NCBI GenBank assembly: GCA_963794955.1 | Contig: CAWCGF010000031.1 | Span: 1 to 64,000 of the forward strand | Length of the DNA stretch: 64,000 nt | Source: JAFDVL01 sp963794955 | GTDB lineage: Bacteria > Acidobacteriota > Blastocatellia > RBC074 | Direction: 5' to 3' | Part shown: in pieces, positions 44,003 through 52,942 of the stretch | How the letters are laid out: every line of letters begins with the position of its first letter | Numbering within the stretch: position 1 is the first letter of the stretch | Notes under the pieces: model-generated | What the model saw: the letters and a program-made list of their open reading frames with translations, nothing else | The model's database searches: none | Told to the model about the DNA's origin: nothing | Translations under genes and position numbers: made by a program

Positions 44003-44593
44003 ATGAGTGAATCCCTCATCGCACCTCGCGCCGCTTTCGCCGACATGAAAGAAAGTACGGCAGAAGATTGGGCGATCATCGCCTCCCAACGACCGCACTT
44101 AGTCCGTGATTTACCGAACCAGCTTCTGAATCACATGAAGCTGATGGAGGGCGATTACGGCGGCTTTCCCGTAGATCGGTTGCAGCACTCGTTGCTGACC
44201 GCAACGCTGGCGCAGCAGGATGGACGCGACGAAGAGTATGTTGTTTGCGCGTTATTGCACGATATTGGCGACACGCTCAGTCCGCTGAATCACCCAGCGA
44301 TTGGCGCGGCGATTGTGAAGCCGTTCGTGTCCGAAGCCAATCATTGGATGGTTGAGCACCACGGGATTTTTCAGGGCTACTATTTCTTTGATTACATTGG
44401 GCGGGATCGTACGATCCGCGAGGATTATCGCGGACATCCATTCTTTGACTACACGCTGGAGTTTTGCGAAAAGTATGATAGCCCGGCTTTCAACCCACGT
44501 CTTGAATACCTGCCGCTCGAAGCCTTTGTGCCGATGATTCAACGTGTGTTTGAGCGTCAGAAGCGCGCGATTTATCGGCCCAAACCAGCTTAA
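44003..44593 (+). CDS. HD-domain protein, possibly a PhnZ/MIOX-like diiron oxygenase
   Basis: 196 residues from ATG 44003, preceded by AAAGGAA; the longer upstream frame overlaps the esterase and was rejected. The HD core is DRLQHSLLTATLAQQDGRDE, ALLHDIGDTLSPLNHPAIGA, WMVEHHGIFQGYYFFDYIGR and EKYDSPAFNP. This set of His and Asp residues at both ends of the domain looks like the mixed-valent diiron HD oxygenases (PhnZ, myo-inositol oxygenase), not like HD phosphohydrolases. That reading is an inference. An ordinary metal-dependent phosphohydrolase remains possible. No phosphonate or inositol genes are adjacent. Confidence 0.7.
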   Translation: MSESLIAPRAAFADMKESTAEDWAIIASQRPHLVRDLPNQLLNHMKLMEGDYGGFPVDRLQHSLLTATLAQQDGRDEEYVVCALLHDIGDTLSPLNHPAIGAAIVKPFVSEANHWMVEHHGIFQGYYFFDYIGRDRTIREDYRGHPFFDYTLEFCEKYDSPAFNPRLEYLPLEAFVPMIQRVFERQKRAIYRPKPA

Positions 44594-44758
44594 CTTGTAA
44601 TGAAGCTGAGTGCCTTCATCGTAAAGGAATAGGATAAACTTAGACGCGAGCAACAGGCGCGCGTCTAAGTTTAATAAGTCTCAGCTAAAGGGGCTATCTT
44701 TTATCTGTCCCTATCCCAAGATGCTAACTATCTTGTTGGTAACTAGCGCTGGCCATCG

Positions 44759-44923
44759 CTATTGGTTAACAAGCAGAATCATGCCAGGCTTGTTTACATT
44801 AATGTCAATTTGTTTCTTTTGATTAAAGACCCCACCAAAGTATAAAGCTCCTACCACAATAACAACGATCAAGATGGTTAAGAAGGCCCATATTGCGCCT
44901 CCGGTTGCACTTTCTTCTGCCAT
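44759..44923 (-). CDS. Small single-span membrane protein (54 residues)
   Basis: A short frame starting at ATG 44923 behind a strong AAGGAG site at 6-nt spacing. The N-terminus is short and acidic (MAEESATGG), followed by one long hydrophobic helix (IWAFLTILIVVIVVGALYFG) and a polar tail with NQKKQIDINVNKPGMI. It ends at TAG 44759-44761. Ribosome site, helix and tail together make it a believable gene although it is tiny. No family was recognised. It is oriented away from the penicillin-binding protein gene and shares its upstream region. Confidence 0.72.
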   Translation of the reverse strand: MAEESATGGAIWAFLTILIVVIVVGALYFGGVFNQKKQIDINVNKPGMILLVNQ

Positions 44924-45257
44924 GATAATTCTCCTTCTTAAAAAAATATTCGCCTTTGGTCACTCAATTTTTTTGAGGTTTACCAAAGAGCGTTGTTAGC
45001 CGTCATTACGGAGGGCAGCAACCGTTATGCCAAAGAGAGTTAGCGATACATAATGAAAATCATTGTCTGATCGTGAGAATTCTGTAGCGCATTAATACTC
45101 CTGATCTTTTCAACCTCTACAGCCAATCGCTCTCGTGTAGGTAATGCATACAGAGGTAGCAATAAACCTACTAATAAGGCTGGACTTACCTTGGCATAAC
45201 ACTTGCCCTTCTATGAATCGCTTACGTAACTCACAAAGAATAGAAGGAACCTTAGTT

Positions 45258-47708
45258 ATGAAAGAAAAGATCAGGCAATTCTTGAATCTAATGCAGGTTT
45301 ATCGGTGGCGGATCATAGGATTGATGGGGGTGTTTCTCTTGCCAATTATCCTTTGGGGCGTAAGTGAGATACGGTCTCTTTATCAGGTGAACGCACGAAT
45401 CATTGACGAACACTTAGACTCTCACTCTTTAAATTTTCCGGCGGGCATTTATGCTTCTCCACGACGTATCATGCTGGGGCAACAACTCACTCCTTTAGAG
45501 ATGACAGATCGCTTGCTGCGGGCTGGATATGAAGAAGGAACGCAAACGAATGACTTTGCCGTGGGAAGTTTTTCTATGCTCAATGACGCGATTGAAGTTC
45601 GGACAGGCAAGTTCGCTACCAATGAACAGCTCCCGGAACTTGCGCGCATAGAATTAAAACGCAATGTCATCACGCGAATGAGCGATGCCCAGAGCAACCG
45701 GGAGTTGAAAGAAATTGCGCTGCCTGCTGAAATGCTATCTGCGGACTTCGAGTCCCGCCGCCAAACCCGTCAAGCCATTAGTTTAGATGAACTGCCACCC
45801 GTTCTGGTACAGGCATTATTAGCAGCAGAAGATCAACGTTTTTTTAGTCATCAGGGCATTGATCCCAAGGGGATTTTCCGCGCTCTTATTCATAATCTGA
45901 AAACAGGAAAGATTGGGCAAGGTGCCTCGACCTTAACGCAACAGTTGGTCAAAAATCATTTTCTGACGCCGGAACGCACCTACACCCGCAAGCTCAATGA
46001 GATAATGATGGCCCTTGCGTTAGAACAACGACTTACCAAACAGCAGATTTTCTCACTATATTGTGATCGCGTTTATTTGGGTCATAGTGGCATTACGTCG
46101 GTATATGGTTTCAAACAAGGCGCGCGGGTGTATTTCGGCAAAGAATTGCAAGACTTAACTATTACAGAATCCACGTTGCTGGTGGGATTGATTAAAGCGC
46201 CGAATCGGTATTCTCCGTATGTCAATCAAGCAATTGCCCGCGAGCGTCGGAACCTGGTGCTGAAGCAAATGACCGACGTCGGCTACATTAGCGCAGCGGA
46301 GTATGAGGCCGCCAAAAACGAGCAACTGGCGGTGCTCGCCCCGCAACCACCGGATGCGCTATCTGCCCCTTACTTTATTGATCATGTGCGCCGCGAAATG
46401 AAGAAGCTGGACAGCCCCGAACATTTGCAGGTGCGCGTGGAAACGACGTTGGATATGGATTTGCAACAGGCGGCGAATGAGGTGGTACAGCAGCATCTGA
46501 ATCGTCTTACTAAATTGCTGTCAAAGGGGCGTCACGTCGTGCAGCCCGAAGCCGCCTTGCTTGCATTGAATCCGAAAACAGGAGACATTCTGGCTATGAC
46601 TGGAGGCCGAGATTACACCACCAGTCAACTGAATCGCGCCACGGATGCGCACCGCCAGCCGGGTTCTGTCTTCAAGCCCATCGTTTATGCTGCTGCGTTA
46701 GCACAAGGGATTTTGCCTTCCACTACCTTCATCAATGCGCCGCAGGAATTTACCTCCGGTTATAACGTTTCTTACCGACCGCAAAATTATGGGCGGTCAT
46801 ATACCAATCAACCCGTGATGTTGCGTGACGCGCTGGTTCGTTCCTTAAATGTCGTGACAGTCGCGGCTGCGCTCCAAACGGGCTTGAGCAATGTGGCCCG
46901 TATGGCCGAAAAGATGGGGCTGCCGCGCCCCAATTTATATCCTTCCATGGCGTTGGGAGCCGTTGAAACCACTCCGCTGGAAATCGCCAGCGCTTATACA
47001 ACTTTTGCGAATCGTGGCATGCACGTGGAGCCGATTGCCATCCGCAGCATTCATCGGCAAGGCGTAGTTGAAACCGATCCGACTCCGGTTAAGACTGGTG
47101 TTATGTCACCGACCGCTGCCTATCTGGTTACAGATGCCTTAGCCGATGTCGTCAATCGCGGAACCGCTACACGCGTCCGTCGCATGGGGTATCGCGGCGC
47201 GGTCGCGGGCAAGACAGGCACCTCGCGCGATGCCTGGTTTGTTGGCTATACCCCCAACTTGCTGGTAGTGGTTTGGGTTGGCAATGACAATAACGAAGAT
47301 TTGCGTATGACTGGTGGCGAAGCCGCTGTTCCTATTTGGACAGATTTCATCAAGCGCATCCTCCCCCTACGACCTGATTTGCTGGCTGGGAAGTTTGCGC
47401 CCCCCGCCGGAATGGAAGTGGCAAAACTCTGCGCTACCTCTGGCGGTTTGGTTAATGAGTACTGTTATAAGCAGCAAAACATGCTGCTGCCCCAAGGGAT
47501 GATGCCGCCACCTTGCAATGAGCATCAGGCACCGCTGCCTGCCGTTGATACCGATGAGGCCGACCCCACTGACGTTTTTTTCTCGGAAAATCGGCAGGCT
47601 ACTGACCCTGTATATACTTCCATACCTGTTAATGCCGCAAAGGAGGCATTGCCAGAATCCGTCAGAGGCGAATTGGAGCGGATGAATTGGATGATTCGGG
47701 ATAAATAA
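45258..47708 (+). CDS. Class A penicillin-binding protein (GT51 transglycosylase plus transpeptidase)
   Basis: A bifunctional peptidoglycan synthase of 816 residues from ATG 45258 (site AGAAGGAA); codons upstream are not typical of PBPs. It has one N-terminal transmembrane anchor (about 17-38), then a PBP1b-like small domain. The GT51 domain has the catalytic Glu in LLAAEDQRFFSHQGID (residue 191), then GASTLTQQLVKNHFL, MALALEQRLTKQQIFSLY and NRVYLG-like motifs. The transpeptidase carries SVFK (Ser470), SLN (529) and KTGT (652). The C-terminal tail is Cys- and Pro-containing. It polymerises lipid II and cross-links the glycan on the outer face of the inner membrane. It stands alone and converges with the tRNA gene. 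Confidence 0.94.
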   Translation: MKEKIRQFLNLMQVYRWRIIGLMGVFLLPIILWGVSEIRSLYQVNARIIDEHLDSHSLNFPAGIYASPRRIMLGQQLTPLEMTDRLLRAGYEEGTQTNDFAVGSFSMLNDAIEVRTGKFATNEQLPELARIELKRNVITRMSDAQSNRELKEIALPAEMLSADFESRRQTRQAISLDELPPVLVQALLAAEDQRFFSHQGIDPKGIFRALIHNLKTGKIGQGASTLTQQLVKNHFLTPERTYTRKLNEIMMALALEQRLTKQQIFSLYCDRVYLGHSGITSVYGFKQGARVYFGKELQDLTITESTLLVGLIKAPNRYSPYVNQAIARERRNLVLKQMTDVGYISAAEYEAAKNEQLAVLAPQPPDALSAPYFIDHVRREMKKLDSPEHLQVRVETTLDMDLQQAANEVVQQHLNRLTKLLSKGRHVVQPEAALLALNPKTGDILAMTGGRDYTTSQLNRATDAHRQPGSVFKPIVYAAALAQGILPSTTFINAPQEFTSGYNVSYRPQNYGRSYTNQPVMLRDALVRSLNVVTVAAALQTGLSNVARMAEKMGLPRPNLYPSMALGAVETTPLEIASAYTTFANRGMHVEPIAIRSIHRQGVVETDPTPVKTGVMSPTAAYLVTDALADVVNRGTATRVRRMGYRGAVAGKTGTSRDAWFVGYTPNLLVVVWVGNDNNEDLRMTGGEAAVPIWTDFIKRILPLRPDLLAGKFAPPAGMEVAKLCATSGGLVNEYCYKQQNMLLPQGMMPPPCNEHQAPLPAVDTDEADPTDVFFSENRQATDPVYTSIPVNAAKEALPESVRGELERMNWMIRDK

Positions 47709-47728
47709 AGAAGAACCCCAAGGAAGGG

Positions 47729-48058
<330 letters not shown>

Positions 48059-48070
48059 ATCTCAAATAAC

Positions 48071-48095
48071 AAAAGCAGGCGAACTACCTGCTTTT
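48071..48095 (-). terminator. Intrinsic terminator, possibly bidirectional
   Basis: AAAAGCAGG (48071-48079) and CCTGCTTTT (48087-48095) form a perfect 9-bp stem with a 7-nt loop and T-runs on both strands. It sits between the end of the zinc-ribbon gene and the tRNA gene, both on the minus strand. Confidence 0.65.
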
Positions 48096-48236
48096 CGATT
48101 GCGCGCCATCTTAGTGGACGTGCGCCTTAGCGTCAAGGTAAGAGAGGACACGCGCAACGTTGCCCTCGCCAATGACCGAACTCCATCAATTGCGATCACG
48201 CCGATTGTGTTTGGCGCGGAAAAGTTTCTCGCCGTT

Positions 48237-48677
48237 TTATCGCTTAAGGGCAGGCCTGCCCTGATGCTGAAAACAACGTAAGCCTTCTGCCGCGACGCGA
48301 TGCTTGCACGGTTTGCCTTTTTGCGTGCGCGCCCCACAAGGATAAGTCGTGACTGGTTGCGAGGCTTCTGCGGGTTTGAGTTGGGCCGTCGCATCTTGGG
48401 CTGAGACTGGTGGGAGGGTCATCACCGCCGCATTGCTGGCGGGTAGCCCTGCCACTTGATTCATGACAACAGGACGACGCCCGAAAGATAAGAGCGTCCC
48501 GATGGTTAAGCCGCCAATGGCAATCGCGATGGGAACCCAATCCCAGCGATGGCCGAGCCGAGCCGCGCAATGCTGGCAAAAGTACCGATGTTGTAACCAG
48601 CGTCGTTGGGTTTCATTATACTCGTGGCGATTGCCACATTCGGGGCAAAAGTTCGATTGATAGAAAATGGTTGGCAT
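48237..48677 (-). CDS. Zinc-ribbon membrane protein with a C-terminal Cys/His cluster
   Basis: 146 residues from ATG 48677. The N-terminal zinc ribbon has FCPECGNRHEY and FCQHCAARLG (two CxxC pairs, residues about 11-40). One transmembrane segment follows (about 48-65, WVPIAIAIGGLTIGTLLSFG), then a Pro/Ala linker, and a C-terminal CGARTQKGKPCKHRV..GLRCFQHQG cluster (C-x7-C-type with HxG). The terminal cluster occurs on many unrelated bacterial and plant proteins and is taken to bind zinc. The function is not known. The two metal-binding ends lie on opposite sides of the membrane if the topology is simple. Confidence 0.72.
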   Translation of the reverse strand: MPTIFYQSNFCPECGNRHEYNETQRRWLQHRYFCQHCAARLGHRWDWVPIAIAIGGLTIGTLLSFGRRPVVMNQVAGLPASNAAVMTLPPVSAQDATAQLKPAEASQPVTTYPCGARTQKGKPCKHRVAAEGLRCFQHQGRPALKR

Positions 48678-48800
48678 AGCGTTTTTCGTAGCAGTAAGCC
48701 TGCGCTTGTTTTTGTTGTCGTTTTTGCTGAAAATGTCTGCTGTTTGGCGGCTAATTCAATCATAAACATGGACGGTTTGCCAACGCTGAGCGCCACAACT

Positions 48801-49142
48801 ATGGACATCCAACTCTTCTCCATTAACCAAACCCGCGACGAAATCACCAACGCCTATGCGCCTGTCAATCTGGCAAGCGTAGACGAATTCGCCCTTCGCC
48901 TGGTCAAATTTCAAGGCGAATTTGAGCGTTGGCATGCCCACGAACACGAAGACGAATCATTTATCGTGCTCGAAGGCGAAGTCCTGTTTCAGACGGAAAG
49001 CGGTGATTTTCTGGTGAAGGCGGGCGAAGGTATTGTGATTCCCAAAGGCTTACGCCACTGCCCGAAAGCCAGCGAAACTGGGCCAATGCCCGTCGCGCTC
49101 ATCATCGAACGCGCTGAAACGAAACGGTTGGGCGATGAATGA
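48801..49142 (+). CDS. Cupin-domain protein
   Basis: 113 residues from ATG 48801 (an in-frame ATG at 48768 is an alternative). It is a single cupin barrel. The first motif reads WHAHEHEDESFIVLEGEV (HxHxxxE-like metal ligands, with G further on), and the second reads GEGIVIPKGLRHCPKA with the closing His. The metal site is complete, so it could be an enzyme, such as a dioxygenase or isomerase, or a small-molecule sensor. No substrate can be read from the sequence. Its end overlaps the start of the M28 peptidase gene by eight bases, which argues for co-translation. Confidence 0.82.
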   Translation: MDIQLFSINQTRDEITNAYAPVNLASVDEFALRLVKFQGEFERWHAHEHEDESFIVLEGEVLFQTESGDFLVKAGEGIVIPKGLRHCPKASETGPMPVALIIERAETKRLGDE

Positions 49143-50136
49143 TGGAAGAGGCAAACGCAGGCGGTGGCACAAATGGCTGGTGCTCGCCAATCTTGTGTTG
49201 TGGGGAATCGCCGTAGTTTACTTACTGCTGATTACACAGCCGATGTCTTCACCCATGCTCAACGATCAAGCGCCAATGCAAGTCTCAGCCGAGCGGCTTC
49301 AGACGCACGTGAAAATGCTGTCCGAAACATTTTCGCCGCGTGATTACACGCACACCGAAAATCTGGATCGCGCAGCGGATTATATCAAGCGTGCATTTGA
49401 GCAGGCGCAAGGTGCGGTCAGAGAGCAGCCCTACAAAGCGAACGGCAAAAGCTATCGCAACGTGCGGGCGCTCTTTGGCCCGGAGAAAAAAGAACGAATT
49501 GTAATCGGTGCGCATTACGATGTTTGCCAGCCGTATCCTGGAGCAGACGACAATGCCAGTGGGGTCGCGGGACTGCTTGAACTGGCGCATTTGCTCAACA
49601 AAGCTGCCTTGCCGCTGCCAGTTGAGTTAGTCGCCTACACGTTGGAAGAGCCGCCGTTTTTTCGCTCGGAAGCAATGGGCAGTGCCGTTCACGCGAATTC
49701 GTTAAAGCAGCAAAACGTTCAGGTCCGGGCGATGTTCAGCCTGGAAATGATCGGCTATTTTTCGGATGAACCGGGCAGCCAGCATTTTCCCAATCCGATT
49801 CTCAGGCTCTTCTATCCCTCGCGTGGCAACTTTATTGCGGTGGTGGGGAACTTCGGCCAAATCGGATTGGTGAGAAAAGTGAAACGGGCAATGCGCTCTA
49901 CCACGTTATTACCTGTGCATTCGATTAACGCGCCGGGCTGGTTGCCGGGTATAGATTTCTCAGATCATTTGAATTACTGGCGTGCGGGTTATCCGGCAGT
50001 GATGATTACGGACACATCATTTTACCGCAACGAAAATTATCACACCGCCCAAGACACAGCGGAAAAACTGGACTACAATCGAATGGCAAAAGTTGTACAA
50101 GCAGTTTATGCGGCAATTCTTAATCTATCGCGGTAA
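49135..50136 (+). CDS. Membrane-anchored M28-family zinc aminopeptidase
   Basis: 333 residues, with an N-terminal anchor (about 13-34, WLVLANLVLWGIAVVYLLLI) and a periplasmic M28 domain. The five zinc-site blocks are visible: IVIGAHYDVCQ (His), PGADDNASGVAG (bridging Asp), AYTLEEPPFF (catalytic Glu plus ligand Glu), SLEMIGYF, and YHTAQDTAEKL (last His). It would remove N-terminal residues from peptides at the cell surface, or carry out a related hydrolysis; some M28 members are glutaminyl cyclases. It starts inside the end of the cupin gene, and the peroxiredoxin follows 34 bp downstream with its own ribosome site. Confidence 0.87.
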   Translation: MNDGRGKRRRWHKWLVLANLVLWGIAVVYLLLITQPMSSPMLNDQAPMQVSAERLQTHVKMLSETFSPRDYTHTENLDRAADYIKRAFEQAQGAVREQPYKANGKSYRNVRALFGPEKKERIVIGAHYDVCQPYPGADDNASGVAGLLELAHLLNKAALPLPVELVAYTLEEPPFFRSEAMGSAVHANSLKQQNVQVRAMFSLEMIGYFSDEPGSQHFPNPILRLFYPSRGNFIAVVGNFGQIGLVRKVKRAMRSTTLLPVHSINAPGWLPGIDFSDHLNYWRAGYPAVMITDTSFYRNENYHTAQDTAEKLDYNRMAKVVQAVYAAILNLSR

Positions 50137-50170
50137 AGTCAAAACGATCAATCTTTCAAAGGAGACAATA

Positions 50171-50752
50171 ATGATGAAAAAAGCATTCGGCCTGATGGCT
50201 GTGCTGGCGTTGTTGGCGGCTTCGGCGTTTGCCCAAGAGCAACCGTCTGCCCCCAAACCTGCTGCGCCACCACCTATCAAGACCCACTTGAAAGTCGGCG
50301 ATAAAGCCCCCGACTTCAAGCTCACAGGCGTAGACGGCAAAGTCGTCGAACTCAAAAAGCTCAAGGGCAAATCTAACGTCGTGCTGGCGTTTTATCCCAA
50401 AGCTTTCACCGGTGGCTGAACGAAGGAAATGAAGGCATATCAGGCTGATATTGCCAAATTTGAAGCTTCCGGCGCAAAAGTGTTCGGCATCAGTACCGAT
50501 GCCCTTGACATCAACACCAAATTCCACAAAGAACTCGGCTTAACCTTCCCGTTACTCAGCGACACCGATAACGCGGCCTCAAAGAACTACGGCATTCTGA
50601 ACGAGAAATCCAAAATGGCGATGCGGGCGACGTTCGTCATTGATAAAAAAGGCGTCATCACCTACATCGAAGAAGGTGGCGCTGCAATCAGTACCGAAGG
50701 CGCGATGAAAGCCTGTAGCGTGTTTGCAGGCATCATGAAAAAGAAGACTTAG
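50171..50752 (+). CDS. Selenocysteine-containing peroxiredoxin (in-frame UGA at 50417), exported
   Basis: 193 residues if UGA 50417-50419 is read as selenocysteine (residue 83). A signal peptide (MMKKAFGLMAVLALLAASAF) leads to an AhpC/TSA thioredoxin fold. The active-site loop is FYPKAFTGG-U-TKEM: relatives have Cys exactly at U, in the FxPxAFTxxCTxE motif, and all surrounding residues are conserved. The frame is unchanged on both sides, and the second part (FGISTDALDINTKFHKELGL, FVIDKKGVITYIEEG) completes the domain. A hairpin with a GG-containing tip starts 14 nt after the UGA. The enzyme would reduce peroxides in the periplasm. ATG 50171 follows AAAGGAG. A plain nonsense mutation is the alternative, but the exact position and the hairpin argue against it. 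Confidence 0.88.
50434..50455 (+). promoter_or_regulatory. Bacterial SECIS-like hairpin in the peroxiredoxin mRNA
   Basis: GGCATATCA (50434-50442) pairs with TGATATTGCC (50446-50455) as 4 + 5 base pairs with one bulged U on the 3' side, closing a tip of GGC. The tip GG lies 24-25 nt after the UGA. Bacterial SECIS elements lie directly after the UGA, carry a G or GG in a small apical loop at about this distance, and often have a bulged U. The stem also encodes the conserved AYQADI residues. Confidence 0.72.
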
Positions 50753-50793
50753 TTGTGTCTAGGGAAGTCTGAAGAAGCCTCAGGAAGTCTGCG

Positions 50794-50819
50794 AAAGCCA
50801 GGCTTTTTGGGGCTTTTTT
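50794..50819 (+). terminator. Intrinsic terminator after the peroxiredoxin gene
   Basis: AAAGCC (50794-50799) pairs with GGCTTT (50811-50816), followed by a run of T, 42 bp after the stop codon. It also separates this gene from the convergent radical SAM gene. Confidence 0.65.
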
Positions 50820-50828
50820 AGTTTTGGG

Positions 50829-51848
50829 TTAGAACAGACTTTGCTGTGCGCTGGGGTGGCGAAATGTTTTGATTCGTTCTCCGCGTCCATAGCCCGGTTG
50901 ATTAAACCCCAATTTCTGACAATGCAGCTTAAATAATTGGGTGAGCATTTCCCAATGCGGGCCGGAGCCTTTCATCCGGTCGCCAAATTCTGCCAAATTC
51001 AATTTGCCATCTCGCATTTCCCGAATACGCTTGAGAATCTTTGGCGCGCGATCCGGCATTGTGCGTTCCAGGCTCTCGATAAAATATGGGGCAACGTTAC
51101 CAGGCAAGCGCAGCAGATTGATGAACGCCTTTTTTGCTCCTGCCTCACGTGCGCGCTTGAGTAGTTCGGGGATATGCGCTTCGCTCAAACTTGGCATCAC
51201 GGGCGCAATCCCGATGCCGACTTCGATCCCTACCTCCGCCAAATCTTTCATGGCGGCGAAGCGTGCTTCCGGGTACGGCGCAAACGGCTCGAACGCGCGC
51301 GCCGTCTCAGCATCCACAAAAGGAATGGTGAAGAACACTTCGGCTTCGGCTTCACGTGCAAGCTGCGCGATTAAGTCTTTGTCGCGTCGGATCAACGCGG
51401 ATTTGGTGATAATGCCGACGGGATTGCGAAACTCCAGACACACCTCCAAACATTTGCGCGTCAATTGATAATTCGCTTCCAACGGGATGTAGGGATCAGA
51501 CGTGAATGAGAAAATCAGTGTGTCGCCTTTCCAGCTTTTCTTCATAAACTCCGCCCGTAGCAATTCCGGCGCATTTACTTTAGCTACAATCTTACGCTCA
51601 AAATCTGTGCCTGCCCCAAAGCCCAGATATTCGTGTGTCGGGCGCGAAAAGCAGTACGTGCAGGCGTGCGGACAACCGCGATAACAATTCACCGAATAAT
51701 CGAAGGGAATGTCGGGGCTTTTGTTGTTCGTGATAATCGAACGCGTCGCTGTTTCCTCAAAGATTTCAAGCTTGGCCTCCGGCGGTTCGCCGATCCATTC
51801 GACGCTGGTATTGAGCCAGGGATTGGGAGGATTATTGACGTAGCGCAT
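50829..51848 (-). CDS. PA0069-family radical SAM protein
   Basis: 339 residues from ATG 51848. The Fe-S/SAM signature is NCYRGCPHACTYCFSRPTHE (C-x3-C-HACTY-C type, Cys near residues 55-66), followed by a TIM-barrel-like region (IFSFTSDPYIPLEANYQLTR; GIITKSALIRRDKDLIAQLA; VGIGIAPVMPSLSEAHIPEL). It resembles the SplB-related radical SAM proteins annotated as PA0069 family. The reaction is not established, although DNA-photoproduct repair has been suggested from similarity. It runs opposite to the peroxiredoxin and divergent from the sigma factor gene; the short gap to the latter holds a GTTCGCA tandem repeat. Confidence 0.88.
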   Translation of the reverse strand: MRYVNNPPNPWLNTSVEWIGEPPEAKLEIFEETATRSIITNNKSPDIPFDYSVNCYRGCPHACTYCFSRPTHEYLGFGAGTDFERKIVAKVNAPELLRAEFMKKSWKGDTLIFSFTSDPYIPLEANYQLTRKCLEVCLEFRNPVGIITKSALIRRDKDLIAQLAREAEAEVFFTIPFVDAETARAFEPFAPYPEARFAAMKDLAEVGIEVGIGIAPVMPSLSEAHIPELLKRAREAGAKKAFINLLRLPGNVAPYFIESLERTMPDRAPKILKRIREMRDGKLNLAEFGDRMKGSGPHWEMLTQLFKLHCQKLGFNQPGYGRGERIKTFRHPSAQQSLF

Positions 51849-51851
51849 AAC

Positions 51852-51882
51852 AGTTTGCAGTTCGCAGTTCGCAGTTCGCAGT
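51852..51882. repeat. GCAGTTC heptamer tandem repeat
   Basis: Three to four copies of GCAGTTC (with a first copy TTTGCAG) lie in the short gap between two divergent genes. Heptamer short tandem repeats of this kind are known from cyanobacterial genomes. Confidence 0.7.
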
Positions 51883-51925
51883 GGTAAACTGACACGTGCT
51901 CCTAGTTTACTTTCTCTTAGTCTTA

Positions 51926-52840
51926 ATGAGCAACGCAGAGTTCAATCAGCAATTCGCCCAAGAAATCGCCGCTTTATGGAGAGCGGCTGTACCTCGGTAT
52001 AACGTCACCGAGGCGGAATTTGTTGCACGCCTGCAAACGAGTGCGACGAAATGCGTTAGTTCAGGCGACAAGGCTGAAATCGGCGAGTTTATTACACAAC
52101 TCAAAGCCAACGATTTGTGTTTGGCGCTTGCCTGCGAAAAAGGCCACGACGGGGCGTGGAGTGATTTCGAGACGACGCATCGTGCGATGATGATTGCTGC
52201 TGCACGCGGTTTGACCAAAGACCCATCTGAGGCGGAAGACTTGACGCAAACCGTGTATGGCGATCTGTTTGGCGTGCGTGAATCCGGCGAGCAACGCACG
52301 AGCAAGCTGTCGCATTATTCCGGGCGCGGCTCGCTCGGTGGCTGGTTGCGCGCGGTGGTTTATCAAACGTTCATTGACCGCAAGCGGCAAACGTCGCGCT
52401 TTGCGCAAGTCGAAGAGGCCAGCGAATTCGAGCGTTTAGCGAATCAATCCGAGGTTAAACTTTCTGCTCACATCGCGCGGCCTGACGAAGCGTTAGAAGC
52501 ACGCGATGGTAACCGCTTGCGCAAATCAATGGAAAGTGCGTTGTCAGCGGCTTTTGCTGCGCTTGCAGCGCGGGAACGACTGCTGCTGAATTATTACTAC
52601 TTCGATGAATTGACGTTGAAAGAAATTGGCGTAGTAATGGGCGTTCACGAAGCGACGATCAGTCGCTGGCTGAGTAAATCACAACAAACCGTCCGCAAGA
52701 AAACCGAAGAGTTTTTACGCAAACAGGGAATGCGCCGCGCCGAAATATCGGAATGTTTGCAATTAGCCGCCCGCTCCGAAGTGGATGTACGACAAGTTAT
52801 TAGCGAGGCCAAAGGGGCGGCCACCGAACGCGCGCCATAG
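51926..52840 (+). CDS. ECF-type RNA polymerase sigma factor
   Basis: 304 residues from ATG 51926; the upstream GTG frame has a hydrophobic, unlikely N-terminus. Region 2 reads AAARGLTKDPSEAEDLTQTV and GSLGGWLRAVVYQTFIDRKR, with the core-binding EAEDLTQ motif. Region 4 reads AALAARERLLLNYYYFDELT and LKEIGVVMGVHEATISRWLS, a helix-turn-helix for -35 recognition. An N-terminal extension of about 90 residues and a C-terminal tail of about 40 are longer than in minimal ECF factors. The gene 100 bp downstream carries a zinc-finger anti-sigma motif and a membrane span, so this is a sigma/anti-sigma pair that senses an envelope signal. Confidence 0.88.
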   Translation: MSNAEFNQQFAQEIAALWRAAVPRYNVTEAEFVARLQTSATKCVSSGDKAEIGEFITQLKANDLCLALACEKGHDGAWSDFETTHRAMMIAAARGLTKDPSEAEDLTQTVYGDLFGVRESGEQRTSKLSHYSGRGSLGGWLRAVVYQTFIDRKRQTSRFAQVEEASEFERLANQSEVKLSAHIARPDEALEARDGNRLRKSMESALSAAFAALAARERLLLNYYYFDELTLKEIGVVMGVHEATISRWLSKSQQTVRKKTEEFLRKQGMRRAEISECLQLAARSEVDVRQVISEAKGAATERAP

Positions 52841-52942
52841 TTGGTAGCATAAAAAGGGCGCAAGCCGGAGCGAGAGATTCGTTCAGGGATTGTGTAGAGA
52901 AGTCCGCAGGTGGTTATGCTGCGGGCAGATTAGCAACTTTAT

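Noticed and set aside
50417..50419. Peroxiredoxin as a simple nonsense mutant
   Set aside because: The UGA falls exactly at the catalytic Cys, all flanking motif residues are kept, and a SECIS-like hairpin follows at the right distance.
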